Origin: Manihot esculenta
Taxonomy: Eukaryota > Streptophyta > Magnoliopsida > Malpighiales > Euphorbiaceae
Assembly: GCF_001659605.2 (NCBI RefSeq)
Contig: NC_035166.2
Coordinates: forward strand, 20,563,225-20,627,224
DNA: 64,000 nucleotides
Direction: 5' to 3'
Shown in pieces: positions 47,318 to 64,000 of the stretch (the stretch's first letter is position 1; the number at the start of each line of letters is the position of its first letter). The position numbers and the translations under genes are program-made. The notes beneath the pieces were generated by a model. The model was not told the origin of the DNA and did not search any database. It saw only the letters and a list, made by a program, of their open reading frames with translations.

Positions 47318-49150
47318 CTCGTACCTGTGCGAAGTTGTCCAATGCATTGATTTGTTATAATTGAACAGCAGCTGCATTTCTTATAGCAGCAACTTGTAAT
47401 AGCCTGTAGTTCTATAACATTAGCTTCTTCTTTTCCTGTTGTCACACATTCCGAGAGAGATCACCTGCCATTGATTACGTTAATTGGATTTCACTCAATT
47501 GTCGCATCACTAATCAATTAATGCAATCCTTCTTCTGTAAACAAAAAAAAAATGGTGATGGTAAAATTCTCTCCAAAAAAGAAATAAGCAAGTTATTGTA
47601 AGCTTGATTTGAGATGTTGATAAATGATGTTTTACTGACTAATCTTATAATACTCGTGGAAATTAACTCATAAAAACTACCAGAAAACGTAAATCATTTT
47701 CATAGAAGGCAACATCAACAAGGTTCTGTGAAAAGCTAAAAATTTTCCTATAACTTATTTCCTGCTTTTACAATTATTATCAACAGTATCTTATATGATG
47801 TCGCTGAAATCATTGCAAAATTAAAACACTTTAATTTTTTTTTTAAATAAACAACAACAACAATACGAGCATAATATCACTAAAGAGGAGTACTGCAAAA
47901 CTGATCTCCTCAGCCAACGGCTTCCTTTAGCAGATGCCGGGGCCTTGATTGTTGACACTTGACACCCACCAAAATGGACTACTCAAAATTGGCAGAACTG
48001 TTGCATAAGAACCAAAAACGTCATCTACAATGTCAGGCTTTCTGGGTTCTCAACAATCTTTGCAAAGGTTTGAAGGAAGGCAGCCAAGTCAGCACCATAG
48101 ATAATTCAGTGGTCAGCTGTTACATTCACCTGGTAGAAAAAATCAAATACAATTCAATCATCCTGTGGAAATATTTACCCAGGAGCAAAAATTTCCAAAT
48201 CCAGATACATGCAGCTTATGGTCATTTTTGCATTTGCCAAATAAAAATATTGCAAATATTTTATCATGAAAAATATGCAGATAGAATCATTTAGTGGAAT
48301 CTATTCAGCAAGAAGATATATTCCTCCATATATGAAGACAGGAGGTGAGGCCATAAAAATCAAATAATTACAAGGCATGGCTAATTGAGAGTTTGTAGAC
48401 AAGATCTATTTCCTTTATGTTCTTCATCTTGAAGAGATCAACCACTTGGAAATATGAATTTCTATTCTTGAGATATATACAAGCTAAGATATAGAAGTAG
48501 AAAATCAGTATCACTACCTTAGTTAGTTAGGACTTAGGACAGACGCAGGTAGATCTTGTAGAAATTTTAAGCACTTTCCTCCTATCAGATGTGCAAATTT
48601 CTATGAATTATGATACTCCATGAAAAGATGATTTCCATTTTATGGTCATATTCAGTTTAGTCAAGTCTTTATCCATGTTAACAGCAAGTAGCAAGCACAT
48701 TCATGAGGTGGAAATTAATTATTTAATTAACCAACATCTATGTGCGAGGAGAAAAGAATTTGCAAGTATAGGACCCGTTCAAATCCAACTTCTTTGCTTA
48801 ATGCTGCATCTTCAGCTGGTTTCGATGCTCCAGCATTTTATTTTGCACACTAAAGAATCCATCTGCATCAGCCACTACAGTTGGTTTCGATGCTCCAACA
48901 GCCATTATAGCCCCCTGAACAACATTCTGAAGTTTAAGCAAAAACGACTAGGATAGAAACCCATTAACTGGTGGATTCCATTAACTAATAGATCTGATAA
49001 ACCCATTCCCATTGCAATCAACTATCAAATCTCCTATTTACTCATCCATTGTCCCCATTCCTAGTTTGTTGGTAAGAAGTTTGGGTGGCACTCAAAGGAT
49101 GCTCGTTTTGTGAAGTTCAGATGATGAAATTCTACCATTTGTGGGGCTTT
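47318..49150. other. intergenic region with minus-strand coding-like traces
   Basis: The first ~250 bases are the 3' UTR of the ACD11-like gene. Two stretches on the minus strand read like protein: 48100-47900 contains GADLAAFLQTFAKIVENPES and then a shifted frame VDDVFGSYATVLPILS, and 48935-48790 contains GAIMAVGASKPTVVADADGF. I do not recognise the family. They may be exons of a broken gene; the + strand open frames at 47959 and 48642 overlie them and are less protein-like. Confidence 0.3.
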
Positions 49151-49161
49151 TTAGGTTATTG

Positions 49162-49620
49162 GGGTTAGAAGAAAAAATATTTAGGACATGGGGTGGGCTA
49201 AAACATTTTAGCAAATAGGGTTTGACTGCTCATGTGGTTGTCTTTTTGTTTTTTCTTTTTAAAAAAATCCTTGAAGTGCGGCAGGCTTTGTCTTGTCGGC
49301 TGGCAGAGATCAAGAAATTTATTTATTTTTTTTAAATCAAGGCCTGCACGTCAAAAGTGCGTCTCTGCCAGCAACAGCACACCATCGCCAGGCTGTTTAA
49401 TTTTTTGGTTTGTTTTTACCGGGGGATGCTCTCTTATTTAAGCATCATCCCCCATCCCTCTCCAACTCACTTTTTCAACCTCCTTATTCTCTTATTTATC
49501 TTTATCTCCCATTTCCTCTTAATCTCACCCATCCAAATTAAATTTGTTAAAGTATGTTTTTTCAGTTAAATTATATTGATTTTTATCTTCTCTCATTTCT
49601 TGTCTCATTGTATTCTTAAA
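49162..49620. repeat. diverged repeat unit, copy 1
   Basis: Starts with TTAGAAGAAAAAATATTTAG, continues through ATTTTAGCAAATA and TTTGTCTTGTCGGCTGGCAGA, and ends in a CT-rich tract (about 49440-49530). The same order recurs at 50056-50600. Confidence 0.65.
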
Positions 49621-50055
49621 TTATAAATTTTTTTAGTTAAATTTTATTATTTATTTACAAATAGTTAATTTTTATGTATCATATATAAATTTTTATGTTA
49701 TTTATTTTATTTTTTTATACTATTTTTTTGTCAAAATATTAACAAAGGGCAATTATTCGCATCGTATCAAAAATACTAAAGGGAGAAATTTTAAAGAAAA
49801 TGTGAAAGAGAATCTATGAACTAAAAATAAATTTTAGTGGAAATTTAGTAAAATATATTTGGTTGAACTTTTATTTACAAGAAATTATTTATTTTGATTA
49901 TAATATATGAGATGAAAAATAGTTGATGTATTGATGGAATCTATTCATTTAGTTATTTTGAAATTTTAGATAGCATTTAAAAAAAAACAAACTGAATGAT
50001 TATTTTATTTTAGTAATAGACTTATTTTTGTATGTATAACAATTTACGAGTTTTT

Positions 50056-50605
50056 AGTGTTAGAAGAAAAAATATTTAGAATATGAGGGATGGAATAAAA
50101 TATTTTAGCAAATAAGAGTTTAACGGCCACGTGGCCGATAGAGTTCCACCTGTCACACGTCAGAAGCACGGCAGGTTTTCTTTTTTCCTTAAAATTCCTT
50201 GCTTGCCGCGCTGCATAAGCACAACAGACTTTGTCTTGTCGGCTGGCAGAAATTCCTTTGCCAGCCGACAATAAATTTGAAAATTTTTTTTCACAAAAAT
50301 CTTACTCTCCATGGGAGAGAATGAAAAGCCTTACTACAAGTGCCACATGTGAAGCAGCTGTCAGACAGGCGAGAGGCATGCCTCCCTCAACGGATACGCC
50401 TCTAATTGAGAAAAATTTTAAATTTTTTAAAATATAAATATATATCCAAAATCATCTTCCTAGCTCTCTATTATCTCCAAATATCTCCAAGCTCCTTTTC
50501 AAATTTCTTTCCACTTTATACTCCCCAAATCTCTCCCAACTCCCTCTTAAATTTCTCCTACCTCTTGCTAAATTTCTCTCGACTCATATCTTAATGTTAG
50601 TTAAT
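50056..50605. repeat. diverged repeat unit, copy 2
   Basis: Second copy of the 49162 unit in direct orientation. It includes a perfect palindrome, GTCGGCTGGCA / TGCCAGCCGAC (50238-50269), then a CT-rich tract with CTCTCCCAACTCCC. The two units ~900 bp apart could be decayed LTRs or a segmental duplication. Confidence 0.6.
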
Positions 50606-50687
50606 TTATTTAAATAATTTTTTGCCATTTACATTTTCAGAATTAATTATTAGTATTAATTGTAATATTTTGCTATGTTAAATGGTA

Positions 50688-50939
50688 ATTGATAGAATTA
50701 AATATTGTAATATTTTGCAATATAAAAATTAATTGGTACTTATCATAAAATTTATTTATTAAAATTTGCGTATTCAATAGGCGAAGATGATAAACTTCTA
50801 TTGAATATGCAAATTTTACATAAATTTATTTCATATTTACCCATGCATGAATTTTATGTAGAAATAATAAATAAATTTTATAATAAGTACCAATTAATTT
50901 TTTCATTGCAAAATATTACAATATATTAATTCTATCAAT
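50688..50939. mobile_element. foldback / MITE-like element
   Basis: Outer inverted arms of ~73 bp (50688-50760 and 50866-50939) start ATTGATAGAATTAA and share TTGTAATATTTTGCAAT and AATTAATTGGTACTTAT. Inner arms (50761-50780 and 50798-50817) match as AAAATTTGCGTATTCAATAG with its complement. No coding potential. The right half has ~48 bp of sequence without a partner. Confidence 0.8.
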
Positions 50940-52954
50940 GGGTTGTTAATTTTTATCGGTTATTTTGGAGGGTCCCTTTTAGTTATTTGATGCTAAGAAT
51001 TTCAAGATTCTTAATCACTTCTCTTGAGTGTTGGACCATCGAACCCTAAGGTGGCTACAAATTATTGGTGAGCTCTTCTTGATATTCCCCTCAGACAAAT
51101 CCTTGGCTGGTTTCCTTGTGTGATGGCTTTTGAGATCCCTGGGTGGTTCAAGCTTCAGCGGCTCTTTTCTCTTTTTTGACAATTATCTTCCGCATCTTCC
51201 CCCGAGTTCATTCTTTTTGCATGAATAAATTTAAAAAATTACAGATTCTACTTTTCTAATATTAAATTTTCATTTCAAAAAAAAAATCTAATTCTTTTTA
51301 AAAATATACTAAATAGTTATTACAGTTTTGAGCATTGAATTGGGGTATGGGGACTCATACTTAGATTTTTCAGGTTTTAACTATTGGACCAAGTCACAAT
51401 GTTAATGGTGCTAAAATTTAATGAAATCAATATTTTACTTGAGTTTTCAAAAAACTATAGTATCTATTTAGTATATTTTTTAAAAATATAGAAATTAACT
51501 AATTAATTTCTATATAATATATGGACTAAATAGTAATTTTAAAAATTATAATGAAAAGAGGAAGATGAGGAGGATCAAGCCGTTGAGGAGATAAGGAGGC
51601 ACAGGGGAAGAGCAAAGGTCAAAGAGGACGAAGTTGGAGATACAAGACGTTAAGGAGACAATGACGACGTTGATCATTAAGGAGAGGACGATATGATATT
51701 GGCAAGCGGGACAGGAGTGTTGGATGGAGGAGGCGAATGCAATGGATGCAAGGCAAAAGCAATAGTCAGTGTTAAAATTTTAGCTCAGAAATGTTGCTGG
51801 AGGATTTCAGCTTTCATCTTTCTGGTAATAAAATTTTATCACTCTACCAATCCTTATCATGTCCATTAATCTAGAGGTTTAAATATAATGAGCAACTTGT
51901 TATACCTGTTTGATTTCATCAGTGGGTGGCTACTACCTGATCGTTGCTTACTGCCAAAGTGTGTGCCGTGGTACGGTTTGTGAGCCTTGTTTGGTTGGAT
52001 TCCTACCCAACAACGCGCTAAGAATCCGCCCGCACCACTGTAGTGTGGGTTCCCACGCAGAAAGGAGTATCCTTGAGTAGATTGTGGTCATTATTTAACA
52101 TCATGATCTCTTTCTTTGTGAAGCCTAATCCCTGTTTTTAAGGAAATACGAACCTCTTGTGCCCCTTCGAAACAGGAAAAATTATTTATATACGACGATT
52201 ACATGTGAGCCAATGGTTAATTGGTTATGATGGGACGTGCAAAGGACCTGCCATTATCAAATTGCCAAACAAATACAATGAATTTGCTGGGTGAATCCTC
52301 AGAAAGCAAGTTTTGTTGATCCGTTGGGTATTTCAACTTCAAATTGCTGAACAATCAAAATCAATCAGCTAAAAACTTCCTTTTGTTTATTTGTTAATCT
52401 TCAACGGTTACGTTGAAACTCACAAACTTTGGTGACCCAGCTATTTTATGGAGCCAACCTGGAGACCCATCCCTGAAAAAAAAATATATTACAAGCAACT
52501 TGGCTCAATTTGGCTCGTCGGACAGCAGCCATAAACACGCTCCTTGTGACTTGACTGATCAGTTGAATTTAAAAGTTGCACAAGTCTTTGATCTTGTAAG
52601 TAAGCTGCACAGGATAATTGTCGAGGAGAAAGCTCAAGAAAGTGGTAGTTGTGGGCCTGCCTATCTTATGTCAATAAGGCATCTAAGTCGCAAGGACCTT
52701 TTTCACTTCACTATGCTTTCATACTGCTGTACTAAAATTTTATCTTTATTCCTTCTTGTTCAATGTTCTCTAACAATTGAAGCATCTATAAAGAGATGGG
52801 CTTGCTCCATCGGTACAGCATAAGCCGTTGTTAGATCCTTTTCTGTTTCTCTGTCTCTCTCTTTCTTTGTGCACGATGAGATTTAACTTATTACCTTACT
52901 TCTTCTCTATATGAATATTTTATTTTTCTGTGAAAGTGTTATCATAACGGAGAG
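50940..52954. other. intergenic region upstream of HMA gene
   Basis: No gene recognised. 51545-51740 is GA-rich on the + strand. 52413-52823 has a + strand open frame (136 aa) with a plausible helical segment (LNLKVAQVFDLVSKLHRIIVEEKAQ) but no known domain; it could be an upstream non-recognised exon or leader sequence of the HMA gene. Confidence 0.4.
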
Positions 52955-54028
52955 ATGGCTCTTGCTAATCGGCCTAAGAAGGAGACACCGAGAATTGGAC
53001 GCAAGAAGCCAAAGAATATGCTTCTTCCTGGAACTAGCCTTGCCTCTGTTGAATCCTTATCAGTTCCTCTTGTTTGTACTCTCTCTCTCTCTCTCTCTCT
53101 CTCCATATATGCTGCTTTTTGCAGATTGTTTAGGCTTAAAATTTATATCAAATGTTTATGGATCTTGTCGAGAGCAGGTCCAGGAAGTTGTTCTCTCAGC
53201 AGATATTCGATGTGCTGAATGTCAAGTGAGAATAGCTGAAATAATGTCCAGAATGGCTGGTAAGATATCTAAAACTGTAATAAGTTCTTATGTCTCCCTC
53301 ATTCAATTATTTTAGGAATTGCTTTTGGAAGGATTTTCCTATGCTTAAATTGATGGCCAGACACGGATATAGTTTTGAAGGAAAATTTCCATTTTCTCAT
53401 AAAAAAGTAGGTAATCCTATGGCAACCCTTTTATAATTTTTTTTTTAAGCAAGTGCTTTTAGTGGTAAATTCTAGAGATGGCTATGCCTCTTTTGCATAA
53501 AGCTGAGCTTTTGTTCACAGAAGCTGGTCCAGATATGTTAAGGGATTAAAGAAAAAAGCGGAAAAAGATGAAGTTTTGAAGTGCCAAGTTAGTGCATCTT
53601 GCATATTAGGGGTGAAACCATCAGTAGAGCTGTCTGCAAATTTTGATACTGTAATTGGAGACTTTAGTTTGATTTGCTTGCACTGTTTTTCACAGGTTTT
53701 AGATGTTTATGATTGTTGCAATTATTCAAGTAGGGTATCTTCCACAGGCATATTTATGTGTACTTTTGCTACAACCGGATTGCAATGTTTTGATTTGGTT
53801 AGAAAATATTGGCTTTCACTTTTTAATAGAATGATGTTAAACATAAACTTGTATGCTGGTCTTGCAGAGACTGATTCTCTGTCAGTTAATCTGTTGGAGA
53901 AGAAGGTAATCCTTACATGTAAATATCCTGGCGTTAAAGTACCCACAAGGCAAGTTGCTGCTGTGTACAGTAATCCTCTCAGCAAAATTGCCATGTTTAA
54001 GCGCATTTTTCGCTCTACCAGCAGTTGA
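52955..54028 (+). CDS. small HMA-domain protein, 3 exons, 119 aa
   Basis: Exons 52955-53071, 53178-53259 and 53868-54028. The N-terminal 39 residues are basic (RPKKETPRIGRKKPKN). An HMA-type fold follows, with the metal-binding motif C-A-E-C at residues 51-54 after the strand VQEVVLSADIR. The rest of the domain (EIMSRMAETDSLSVNLLEKKVILTC split across exons 2 and 3) is followed by a C-terminal NPLSKIAMFKRIFRSTSS tail. No CaaX prenylation box ends the protein. HMA proteins bind Cu, Zn or other soft metals and act as chaperones or, in plants, often as regulators. Intron 1 carries a CT microsatellite at 53079-53103. Confidence 0.82.
53079..53103. repeat. CT microsatellite in HMA gene intron 1
   Basis: Twelve or so uninterrupted CT repeats just inside the donor side of intron 1. 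Confidence 0.9.
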
Positions 54029-54948
54029 TTGCTTGTATAATCATTCCAATGCCATACGCTCTTATTATCAAAAGGTTGTGTTTGTACTGATGTAGTATTC
54101 AAAACTGAACCGACCGAACCGACAGATTGCACACTCTGACTACTTAGAGTGTGGCTAGTTTATCTGGTTCAAATTTTAACAGCAAGAAAATGTGTATATT
54201 GATCAGACTGAAGTAGTAGTGTACATAATTGTCACAGGATATGGAGGAAATAAGAAAGAAATGGGAGACAATAATAAAAAAGTTGTAGCATAGAGATTCT
54301 CTGTTTTTATTATTGTAGTTAAAGCTTGATTGAAAAGTTATCCATAATAAAGGTTTTTATTTTCCCCGAGTGTTAAACAGTTGCATCAAACATCACCTAT
54401 CTTTAAAGTTTCTTAATTGTGAATCTTTTCTTTTTCTTCAGGGCAATTAAAATCAGGGTAAGATGGCTCAAATTTTGTGCCACATCACCTTTGGAAACAA
54501 GCTATTTGATGACATATAATGAAGTAAAACAAAGCACGGAAAATGAGAGAAGGAATGTTTTCCCTCTGACTCTGAACAAAGCTCAAAAAAGAAGTTAGGA
54601 ATAGTAAGCCAAACGCGTCAAACAAAGACCTCCCTCTCCCTTTTAAGCCTAAGCATAATCAGATTCCAAACTGAAAATGAATAATTTCCAACTGACAATC
54701 CAAAAGTAGAAATATCATTTCCTTCAAATTCTCAAAATCCAACATTTCCTTTTTCATTGTCATCTTCGACGTATCATTGATCTAATGTCCGTTCACAGCT
54801 TCATACCGGCAAAGGCAAGGATAATCATAATATTCAAATTTTGTTTCTGATGTTGGCTTCCTCGTTGTCAAACTCACTGAACAGAAATAAAGATTAAACA
54901 CTAAATGATTTTGTACTTGTGATTTTTTTTTTCTCGCAGATTTGTTGC
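54029..54948. other. spacer between the two HMA genes
   Basis: 3' UTR of the first HMA gene, then AT-rich DNA. A GAACCGACCGAACCGACAG phrase lies at 54107-54125. A first exon of the second HMA gene may be hidden here, because a good acceptor (TTTTCTCGCAG, to 54939) precedes its first recognised exon. Confidence 0.4.
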
Positions 54949-55280
54949 ATGGTGGTGAGAATTAACCTCGACTGCAACTCTTGCTGCAAGAAAGCAAGGA
55001 AAATTATTCTCAACATGAAAGGTAAATAAAAAAAGAAAAGACAGAAAGAAATACTTTTCATAACTGAGGTGATTATTGTCTAAACTTGAAATAGAAGTTG
55101 AAAAGCTTTTTGTTGTCCTGTATAGAGATAGAGACGCATATGATTGCTAAGCAGGAATCCAGAATAGTTATCTGCGGGAGATTTACGCCTGCAGATGTGG
55201 CAATAAAGTTAAGAAAGAAGATGAAACGCAGGGTAGAAATATTGGAGATCCAGGAGATGGGTGAACAATTGCAAGCATGA
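54949..55280 (+). CDS. second small HMA-like protein, about 75 aa
   Basis: Coding segments 54949-55021 and 55126-55280 join in frame. The protein starts MVVRINLDC and has C-N-S-C-C at residues 9-13, the metal-binding loop of an HMA domain, then ARKIILNMK-EIETHM, a conserved ICGRFTPADVAIKLRKKM segment and a short acidic/Gln tail. Residues ICC just upstream of the ATG are in frame, so an upstream exon may supply a few more residues; I chose the first ATG inside the exon. The whole protein is one HMA domain. It lies ~0.9 kb after another HMA gene in the same orientation, but the sequences are far apart, so any shared origin is old. Confidence 0.78.
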
Positions 55281-55980
55281 AAACTAAAGACTAGTAATGA
55301 ATGCGATGTATAGATAGAGTTATTTGCTCTGAACACCAAACGAAGCATATGAAAAAAATGGCTTACAAGTTTGTCTTACAAGTAACAATAAGATGAGATT
55401 ATATATATATTTTTTAATAATATATAGTGGAGATAATATTTCCATTCATAAAAATTATAATGTTGGGATAAAGTATGGTATAAGAATGATGGCGTTGAAA
55501 TCAAAAAAATCCATGGAAATGAATTAATTTAAAAATTCAATTTGTTTTTTATTTATTTCGCCAGTTTTTAATTTCAAAAATTTGGATTATTTTGATTCGG
55601 TTCGGTTCGGTTTTAATCAGAAAAAATCAAACCGAACCGATTAGTAATAATAATATGTTATTTTTAGAGAAATTAAATCATATTAAAATTAAAATATTTT
55701 AATTAAATTTTAAAATACGTAAAAAATTAAAAATTTATAAAAAAATTAAAACTGAGCAAACCAAATCCAATCGAATCGAATCAGATTGGTTCAGTTTGAT
55801 TCGATTTTTGATCAAAATCAGTTCGATTCAATTTTTATAAATACTAAAATTTTGATTTTCGATTTATTTGAGTCGTTTCGATTTTAATATTTAATAATAT
55901 ATTTTTATATGCACATATATAATCTATTTATTATTATATTTGATAATAGTAACAATGTATTTTATAATAAACATTTATGA
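55281..55980. other. AT-rich spacer with CGGTTCGGTT repeats
   Basis: Contains a CGGTTCGGTTCGGTTTTAATC stretch facing ATCAAACCGAACCG (55596-55641), a short inverted repeat, and further GATTCGATTTTTGATC-type phrases to 55870. Such simple-sequence DNA is widespread in plants; no gene. Confidence 0.6.
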
Positions 55981-55989
55981 CATATTATG

Positions 55990-56345
55990 ATAACCGCCGG
56001 ATTTCATCACCTCTATATGAGGCCAAGCTCACGATGACAGTTCTGAACCGACGGTCGAGAAGTCTATTTAGTGAGCCGGCTCGGACCATTCGGTTTTGAG
56101 ATCAGGTCTCCCATGGGCCTCAACCTCCCCACACCTAGCTCGATTCTGAGGCATAGTAGGAGAGGGATAACCGGCCCACGTGCACCAGGAAGGAATTAAA
56201 TGGCCGTTTAGCATAGAGCAGACGTTTGATATTTTCGTACGTCCGTATCTGTGTGACATTTTCGTACGTCCGTATTTATGTCACAAAGACAAATGACAAA
56301 TGAAAAGAATAAAAGGAGAGAAACTCTTTCCTCTAGACTAAGCTT
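55990..56345. repeat. GC-rich island, possible solo LTR
   Basis: A sharply bounded higher-GC block of about 350 bp in AT-rich DNA. It contains TTTCGTACGTCCGTAT twice (at about 56233 and 56262). No coding domain is visible. Composition and isolation fit a solo LTR or short non-autonomous retroelement; ends are not resolved. Confidence 0.4.
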
Positions 56346-57341
56346 ACTAAACCATTATAAAATTTTATTTTCTGAATCTCAGATTATCATATTAGATATT
56401 TAATAGACTATAAAGTGTAATTAGACTTTTTTATTCAAATGGTTAAAAACTTAATTCATCGGTTTCATGAAATTTATAAAATTTTATTTACAATTAAATC
56501 CATACGATTGAAGTCTTTGTAATTTATGGCGTAAATTATGAAATTTAGTGAAACATACAATTTATTTTTTAATAATAAAAAATTAATTTATAAGTTTTTT
56601 ATTTTACTAATAAAATAGTTATTATATTAAATTTATTATTAATTAATCAAAGAAATTAAGTCAAATTGAATGGATCAAATTATTAAAATTATAAAAATAA
56701 ATTATTTTAAATATTAAAAGTAAAAATTAAACTGTTATTAAAAATAAAATTTAAATAATTAAATTATCATAATTTAATATTAAAGCTTGATAGAATAAAA
56801 CTTTTAGATATTAAATTGCGTACCATTAAAAAAGTAGTTTCGTGCCAACTTTATCAAATTTCAAGCACTAAATTTTGAGTTATCCCTTTATAAGCAAAAG
56901 TGAAGATTATTATTTAATTTTTATATTATTAAAATTTTTTTTATTAATCTTTCATTAATTTTATTATTAAATATTTTATTATTTAATTTATATAATTTTA
57001 AAAAAATTATTAATTGATGTTTTAAAATTTTTAAAAAATTATTAATTAAATTTTCTGTATTAAAAATATTTTAAAATTTTTTATAATATTTATTAAAACT
57101 AATAGATTTTCTTAAAAAAGTTAGGATTTTTGAATTAATTAATAAATTTTTATCCCTAAACAAAAATATAACAAAATTTAATTTGACAACGTTATTAGCA
57201 TTTTCACCTTTCGTCCTCACAAATTAACTCAAGCGCGCCCTTAGCTGGACCTGGACGAAAGGAAACCCCAAAAATAAAACCCTAATCATATAGTGCTCTA
57301 TCAATTTTGATTTTGAAAACAAAAAGAGAAAGAAAAAACCA
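56346..57341. other. AT-rich upstream region of PRP4 kinase gene
   Basis: No gene until a moderate-GC leader begins at about 57205. The last ~130 bases before the ATG (AAACCCTAATCATATAG and a purine-rich stretch) are probably promoter and 5' UTR. Confidence 0.5.

Positions 57342-64000
<6,659 letters not shown>

Noticed and set aside
52413..52823. A separate 136-aa gene
   Set aside because: No known domain and the second half becomes hydrophobic low-information sequence. Kept only as a note in the intergenic entry.

Overview
The window is nuclear DNA from a flowering plant, almost certainly a dicot. It is very AT-rich between genes, genes carry short GT-AG introns, and every recognisable protein has plant-type relatives (NPF transporters, RAD23 with an Ala-Pro linker, an ACD11-type lipid-transfer protein, small HMA proteins). 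Plant transposons fill the spaces. My impression is Euphorbiaceae or a close Malpighiales relative, but that is inference from general resemblance only. All confident genes lie on the + strand.

Layout. 3051-3584: a single-exon gene for a small acidic, probably nuclear protein. 8921-13427: a 12-exon RAD23 proteasome shuttle factor. 16836-18886, 33781-37057 and 42574-45105: three NRT1/PTR (NPF3.1-like) proton-coupled transporters in tandem, here called NPF-A, NPF-B and NPF-C, each with four coding exons. B and C are recent duplicates that still share flanking DNA. 45702-47317: an ACD11-like GLTP-fold lipid-transfer protein. 52955-54028 and 54949-55280: two small heavy-metal-associated (HMA) proteins. 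57342 to the window end: a PRP4-type splicing kinase, cut by the window inside its kinase domain.

Mobile DNA. A young Ty1/copia element (20370-24530, 5-bp target duplication) sits between NPF-A and NPF-B. It has lost most of gag and carries four in-frame stops in one otherwise open frame. Three copies of a ~95-bp tRNA-derived SINE have clear A and B boxes; two have perfect 12-14 bp target duplications. A 968-bp terminal-inverted-repeat element lies just downstream of NPF-B, and the matching site beside NPF-C is empty; its interior is an array of GTTCGRCA-type hairpins. A ~1.9-kb block packed with TAACGGAT/ATCCGTTA motifs surrounds a ~640-bp tract almost free of cytosine. There are also decayed LINE and copia relics, a foldback element at 50688-50939 and several tandem arrays.

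The genes do not form one pathway. The functionally linked sets are the NPF cluster (likely sub- or neofunctionalising transport of nitrate/nitrite or hormones) and the adjacent pair of HMA proteins. The best candidates for something undescribed are the hairpin-array element, the short SINE family and the divergence of proton-coupling motifs within the NPF cluster. Exon boundaries were placed by reading splice sites and frame by hand; no alignment or database search was run.
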